A DNA stretch of 17,882 nt from JBBDWZ01 sp050732575 (GTDB taxonomy: Bacteria; Gemmatimonadota; Gemmatimonadetes; Longimicrobiales; RSA9), in assembly GCA_050732575.1 (NCBI GenBank), contig JBOHRF010000081.1:1-17882 (forward strand). The letters are read 5' to 3'. A program made the translations under genes and the position numbers. The notes below the pieces were generated by a model that had not been told where the DNA came from, ran no database searches, and saw only the letters and a list, made by a program, of their open reading frames with translations. Every line of letters starts with the position of its first letter. Within the stretch, counting starts at the first letter, position 1. This document shows, piece after piece, positions 13,861 through 17,882 of the stretch.

Positions 13861-16338
13861 CTAATCCCGCAGCACCTTCATGGGCTCGAGTCGCAGGGCG
13901 CGGCGGGCGGGCGCGATGCAGGCCACGAGCAGGACCAACGCCAGCACAGCCACGGCACCCAGCAGCGCGATCGGATCGAAGGGACTCACGCCGAACAGGA
14001 ATGAACGCAGCAGGTGCGTGAGTGCCAACGCGGCCAGCAGTCCAATGACTACGCCGCCGCCGATCATGCGGATCCCCTCGCCGCCCACCATACGAAGCAG
14101 CTGGCGGGGTGATGCGCCCAGTGCAGAGCGGATGGCCAGCTCATGCCGGCGCTGCAGCACCCAGAACGTGACTACGGCATAGAGGCCGAGGCCGGCCAGC
14201 AGCAGACCGAGGGCACTGAACGCGCTGGCCACGGCGGCGGCAATTCTCTGGGGCACGAGCGCAAAGCCGATGTGTCTCTTCAGGGTCGCGGCATCGAATA
14301 CGGCGGCCAGCGGATCCAGGCCACGCACCAGCGCAGGCAGCTCGCGCAGAACACCGGCTGCGTTGGTGGTGCGCACATGCACGAAGGCCTGCGCGTCGTA
14401 TCGTTGGCTCAGCGGATAGTAGACAAAGGGCCGCGCCGGCTCCGCGAGCGAACGAAAGCGTGAGTCCGCAACCACACCTACAACGGTGACGTCCGTGCCA
14501 CTCAACGCATCGGTGAAGCTGTGGCCCACAGCATCAGCTCCTGGCCAGTAGCGCTGGGCCATGGCTCGATTGATGATGGCCACGCTGCGTGAGTCGGCGC
14601 GATCGGTGAGCGTGAACTGACGTCCGCGCAGCAACGGGATGCGCATGAGCCGGAAGTACTCCGGTCCAATCGCATTTACACTGACCTGAAGGTCGGGGTC
14701 GCCGGGCACAACCTCCTGCCCTGCAATCCGAATGGTGCCGCCGCGATTGAACTGACTGAGCGGCACGATAGCGGCAAAACTCACAGCTTCTACATCGGGC
14801 CTGCGGCGCAGTGCATCCTCGAGGCGCTGGTAAAGTTGCAATCCTTGTGGGGCCTGGGCCGCATTGGGTCCAACATCGATGGCCGCCGCTATCACGCCTT
14901 CCGGCTGGAAGCCGGGATCGATGCGCTCGGCCCGCAGGAGTGCCCGCGCAAAGAGTCCGGTGACGATCACCAACACGAGCGAGGTCGCGATCTGCGCGCG
15001 CACCAGCACGCGCCGCAAGCGCATGCGTCCACCCGTGATTGTGTGGGTGGCAGTGCGCAATGCGTGGATGAGATCGGGCCGGCTGATTTGCAGGATGGGC
15101 AGAACACCGAGCAACAGGCCAAACCCGAGTGTAGTACCGAACGTGTAGACCAACACGCGGAGATCGAGACTCAGATCGAGCACGATGGGTACATCCGTAG
15201 ACGGCAGAAACGCGAGCAATGGATTGGCCGTCCAGGTGGCCAGCAAGGCGCCGGCGGCCGCGCCCAGTGACAACAGCAGCCCGGTTTCCAGCAGGAGCTG
15301 ACTCAGCAGGCGCGCGCGGCTGGCGCCCAAGGCCACGCGCAACGCTATTTCCTTTCCCCGTGCCAGCCCCCGTGCCACCAGCATACCGGCCAGGTTCACA
15401 CATGCGATGATGAGGACCAATACCGAAATTGCAGTAAGCACGCCCATGAATGCGCGGATGGCACCGCGCCGGCCGTCGGGCAGGCCCGTTGTGTGAAAGA
15501 CTTCCGCGCCCGGACTATCCTGGCGCAGACCGAGTTCCTGGTTGAGCGCGACGCGCAGACCGGTCAGTTCCGATTGTGCTTGCGCGATCGATGTGCGCGG
15601 CGCAAGCCGACCCATGCCATTCAGCCAAACGGTCGCGTTGTTCATGGCTGACATCGGCGATTGCGGCAACGCCCGCGTGAGCAGTGGCTGCGTGCCGAGT
15701 GCAACCCAGAACACATAGTCTGCGCCGCGGAACGTGCCGCGAAAGTGTTCGGGCGCCACTCCGACCACCGTGAACCCGTGCCCGTTCAACAAAACCGTGC
15801 GCCCAACCGGGTTTCCGGCATGGGCTGGCTGACGTCCAACAGATTCACCCGGTGTGCGGTCCTGAAACTCGCGCTGCCACAGCGCATGTGAAATGACTAT
15901 TACTGGAGGCGCGCCCACATTCTCATCAGAAGGCGCGAAGAAACGGCCGGCCAGCGGCTGCAAGGCCAGCGCGCTGAAAAAGTTGGCAGACACGATCTGG
16001 CCCACGATGCGCTCGGCCTTGCCCTCGTGCTGCAGAATTGCACTCACCTCATCAAACGCGGCCAACTCGGTGAGCGAGCGCGTACGCGCGCGCAACGCCT
16101 GGAACTCGGCCAGGGAGAAGTTGTCGAACCGATCGCGGCCGTTGGTGCCGTAAACCCTCACCGCGCCCGCCGGATCGCCAATGGGCAGAGGTCGCAGCAG
16201 AACGGCGTTTACCAGGCTGAACACCGTGGTATTGGCGCCCGCGCCCAGCGCAATGGTGATCACCGCAGCCAGCGTGAAACCCCACTGCCGGGTGAGCAGA
16301 CGGACGGAGTGACGGAGGTCCTGGATTAACTGATCCAC
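13861..16338 (-). CDS. ADOP-type ABC transporter permease (MacB/FtsX), complete
   Basis: An 825-residue inner-membrane permease of the acidobacterial duplicated orphan permease type. It has an N-terminal membrane segment (about 20-44, LGAGANTTVFSLVNAVLLRPLP) and a long MacB-like periplasmic core domain. A first FtsX domain follows (VLTAISVLVLIIACVNLAGMLVA, then RGKEIALRVALGASRARLL), next a second periplasmic core, and a closing FtsX domain (RRHELAIRSALGASPRQLL, FLFGVSPFDPIALL). It ends in RRALRLEPMKVLRD, the usual end of the family. Such permeases work with an ATPase encoded elsewhere; none is visible here. By analogy with MacB they may couple ATP use to export or mechanical work in the periplasm; the substrate is unknown. 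The GTG start lies 3 bases after the stop of the upstream permease, so the two are one operon. Confidence 0.9.
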   Translation of the reverse strand: MDQLIQDLRHSVRLLTRQWGFTLAAVITIALGAGANTTVFSLVNAVLLRPLPIGDPAGAVRVYGTNGRDRFDNFSLAEFQALRARTRSLTELAAFDEVSAILQHEGKAERIVGQIVSANFFSALALQPLAGRFFAPSDENVGAPPVIVISHALWQREFQDRTPGESVGRQPAHAGNPVGRTVLLNGHGFTVVGVAPEHFRGTFRGADYVFWVALGTQPLLTRALPQSPMSAMNNATVWLNGMGRLAPRTSIAQAQSELTGLRVALNQELGLRQDSPGAEVFHTTGLPDGRRGAIRAFMGVLTAISVLVLIIACVNLAGMLVARGLARGKEIALRVALGASRARLLSQLLLETGLLLSLGAAAGALLATWTANPLLAFLPSTDVPIVLDLSLDLRVLVYTFGTTLGFGLLLGVLPILQISRPDLIHALRTATHTITGGRMRLRRVLVRAQIATSLVLVIVTGLFARALLRAERIDPGFQPEGVIAAAIDVGPNAAQAPQGLQLYQRLEDALRRRPDVEAVSFAAIVPLSQFNRGGTIRIAGQEVVPGDPDLQVSVNAIGPEYFRLMRIPLLRGRQFTLTDRADSRSVAIINRAMAQRYWPGADAVGHSFTDALSGTDVTVVGVVADSRFRSLAEPARPFVYYPLSQRYDAQAFVHVRTTNAAGVLRELPALVRGLDPLAAVFDAATLKRHIGFALVPQRIAAAVASAFSALGLLLAGLGLYAVVTFWVLQRRHELAIRSALGASPRQLLRMVGGEGIRMIGGGVVIGLLAALALTHLLRSFLFGVSPFDPIALLGAVAVLALVLLVACIAPARRALRLEPMKVLRD

Positions 16339-16341
16339 GTA

Positions 16342-17882
16342 TTATTCCGTTCTCAATGCTTCCGCCGGGTGTATGCGCGCCGCCCTGCGCGCAGGCCAGT
16401 AGGAAGCGAACAGTGCCGCTCCGCCGAGCAGCAGTGCCATGGCCAGAAACACGACCGGATCGGTGGGACTGACGTTGAAGAGCAGACTGCGCATGGTGCG
16501 CGTGAGCACCAGCGCGGCGGCCAGGCCGATACCCACGCCCAGGACGGCGAGCGGGAAGCCCTCGCCCAGCACCAGACGTGCCGCATCGCGAGCGGTAGCA
16601 CCCAACGCCATACGGATTCCGATCTCCCGGCGGCGCCGGTGCACGGAGAACAGTGTGATGCCGAACACACCCATTAACGCGATTCCGAGTGTTACGGCCG
16701 TGAGGCCGGACAGCAGCAGGGCGATCATGCGCATTGGACTCGCCCATTCGGCGTTGAATCGCTCCACCGTGTCGAATGATTCGAGCAACAACTGCGCGTC
16801 CACATCGGCCAGTGCGCGTGTTATCTCCTGCGCCAGTCCTGCATTGTTGCCTGATGTGCGGATGTGCAGCGTAGTCGGCTGATCAGCCGGCTGAGGCTGT
16901 GGTTGCTGCGCCAGCGGCAGATAAAGCATTGGACTCGTGCGATCGCGCGCGAGCGGGCTCGGATTGACGTTGACCACCATACCCACCACCGTGCGCCAGG
17001 GCGCCTGTGGCGAGTGACCCATGCGGATCCGTTTGCCCAGCGGGCTCTGGTTCGGCCACAGACGCGCGGCCAGGGCCTGATTGACCACCACCACGAGTGG
17101 CGCGCCCGCTCCATCCTCGCGCGCGAATGCGCGCCCCGTGCGCATGGGCAAACCGAGCGTGGCGAAATAATCGGCTGATATTACGGTTGCACGCTGGATC
17201 ACCAAATTGGCCAGCTCGTCGGTCATGCCCTCGACTTGCACGCCGCGATCGGCAGCCTCGGGCCAATTGACGAATACGAAGTTATGGGCGGCCACGCTGC
17301 GCACCTGCGGCAGATGTGCCATTCGGTCCAGCACAGCATCCAGCGCGCGCATTCGGGGCTCAGCAGAAGCGTAACGCGAGCCGAACAGCCGGATGTCAGC
17401 GCGCAGCAGGTTGCGCGTATCGTGGCCCGCCTCATGGGTACGGGCGCGCAAGAATACTTTGGTCGTGAGACCAGCCCCGGTGAGCAGCAACATGGCGACT
17501 GCGATTTCACCGGTCACCAGCATGCGGCGCAACCGCGTAGCCCGCATACCCAGGGTCACGCCCAGTCCGCCTTCCTTGATGAACGCGACCACGTCCACGC
17601 GTGAGGCTTCCAGTGCGGGCAGTAACCCGAACGCAACACCGGTCAGCAGTGCCAGCAGTATGGTGAACGCGAGCACGCGCCAGTCCAGCCGCAGCTCGCC
17701 GCCCATGGGCATGACGTGGCCCGCCAAACTCACAATGAGATCGAGCGACCACCACGCCAGCAACAAACCGAGAGCTGCGCCCACAAAGGCAATCAACAGG
17801 CTTTCCGTGAGCAGCAGCCGAACCACGCGCGAGCGGTTCGCACCCAGGGCCAGTCGCATGCCAATCTCCTTGCGGCGCGCGG
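16342..17882 (-). CDS. ADOP-type ABC transporter permease, N-terminus outside window
   Basis: The frame is open to the window edge (two bases, then ARRKEIGMRLALGANRSR), so the N-terminal membrane segment and first periplasmic core are outside. What remains is the end of the first FtsX domain (RLLLTESLLIAFVGAALGLLLAWW, LAFTILLALLTGVAFGLLPALEA), the second MacB-like periplasmic core, and the last FtsX domain (RRRREIGIRMALGATARDAARL, SLLFNVSPTDPVVFLAMALLL) closing with RRAARIHPAEALRTE. It has the same family and orientation as the next permease, with similar domain boundaries, so the two are probably paralogues that form a pair. A Met at 17859 lies inside the conserved REIGMR-type motif and is not the true start. 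Confidence 0.9.
   Translation of the reverse strand, partial: ARRKEIGMRLALGANRSRVVRLLLTESLLIAFVGAALGLLLAWWSLDLIVSLAGHVMPMGGELRLDWRVLAFTILLALLTGVAFGLLPALEASRVDVVAFIKEGGLGVTLGMRATRLRRMLVTGEIAVAMLLLTGAGLTTKVFLRARTHEAGHDTRNLLRADIRLFGSRYASAEPRMRALDAVLDRMAHLPQVRSVAAHNFVFVNWPEAADRGVQVEGMTDELANLVIQRATVISADYFATLGLPMRTGRAFAREDGAGAPLVVVVNQALAARLWPNQSPLGKRIRMGHSPQAPWRTVVGMVVNVNPSPLARDRTSPMLYLPLAQQPQPQPADQPTTLHIRTSGNNAGLAQEITRALADVDAQLLLESFDTVERFNAEWASPMRMIALLLSGLTAVTLGIALMGVFGITLFSVHRRRREIGIRMALGATARDAARLVLGEGFPLAVLGVGIGLAAALVLTRTMRSLLFNVSPTDPVVFLAMALLLGGAALFASYWPARRAARIHPAEALRTE

Overview
The window reads as GC-rich bacterial chromosome. Three things point to Gemmatimonadota or a related Acidobacteriota-like lineage: long orphan ABC permeases of the MacB/FtsX (ADOP) type in tandem, a lipoprotein beta-propeller with a GEGPGEF motif, and an NtrY/NtrC-like sensor/regulator pair whose regulator carries GAFTDA. 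This placement is inference from gene content; no rRNA or marker gene is present. Many genes use GTG or TTG starts. I see no tRNA, rRNA, CRISPR array, transposase or integrase.

Layout: (1) 1-1680, minus strand: a tight three-gene run of amphi-Trp protein, hemolysin III/PAQR-like membrane protein and a SAM methyltransferase that leaves the window. (2) 1732-2673, minus: a lipoprotein beta-propeller whose 3' end runs into an inverted-repeat element and looks truncated. (3) 2759-4475, plus: the only plus-strand operon, a DUF47/PhoU-like protein followed after one base by a PiT phosphate transporter, with a possible PHO box in front. (4) 4668-7795, minus: a large protein with a signal peptide, an exported alpha-helical half and a C-terminal NACHT/STAND-like NTPase, followed by a small protein of unknown function. 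(5) 7871-8925, minus: a decayed patch holding a 3'-truncated Nudix gene abutting a 30-bp copy of a histidine kinase 3' end, a GNAT acetyltransferase pseudogene with an in-frame stop and a missing middle, and a small membrane protein. (6) 9046-13705, minus: NtrY-like kinase, threonine dehydratase, DinB-fold protein and NtrC-like regulator. (7) 13861-17882, minus: two ADOP-type permeases, the upstream one cut by the window edge.

How they may work together: the kinase and regulator are probably cognate and lie just downstream of the permeases, an arrangement expected for two-component control of efflux or envelope-stress permeases; the dehydratase and DinB genes sit between the two partners. DUF47-PiT is a low-affinity phosphate uptake module. 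The best candidate for an undescribed system is the membrane-associated NACHT-like ATPase with its small downstream partner. The clearest evolutionary signal is the scar region at 7.87-9.08 kb.
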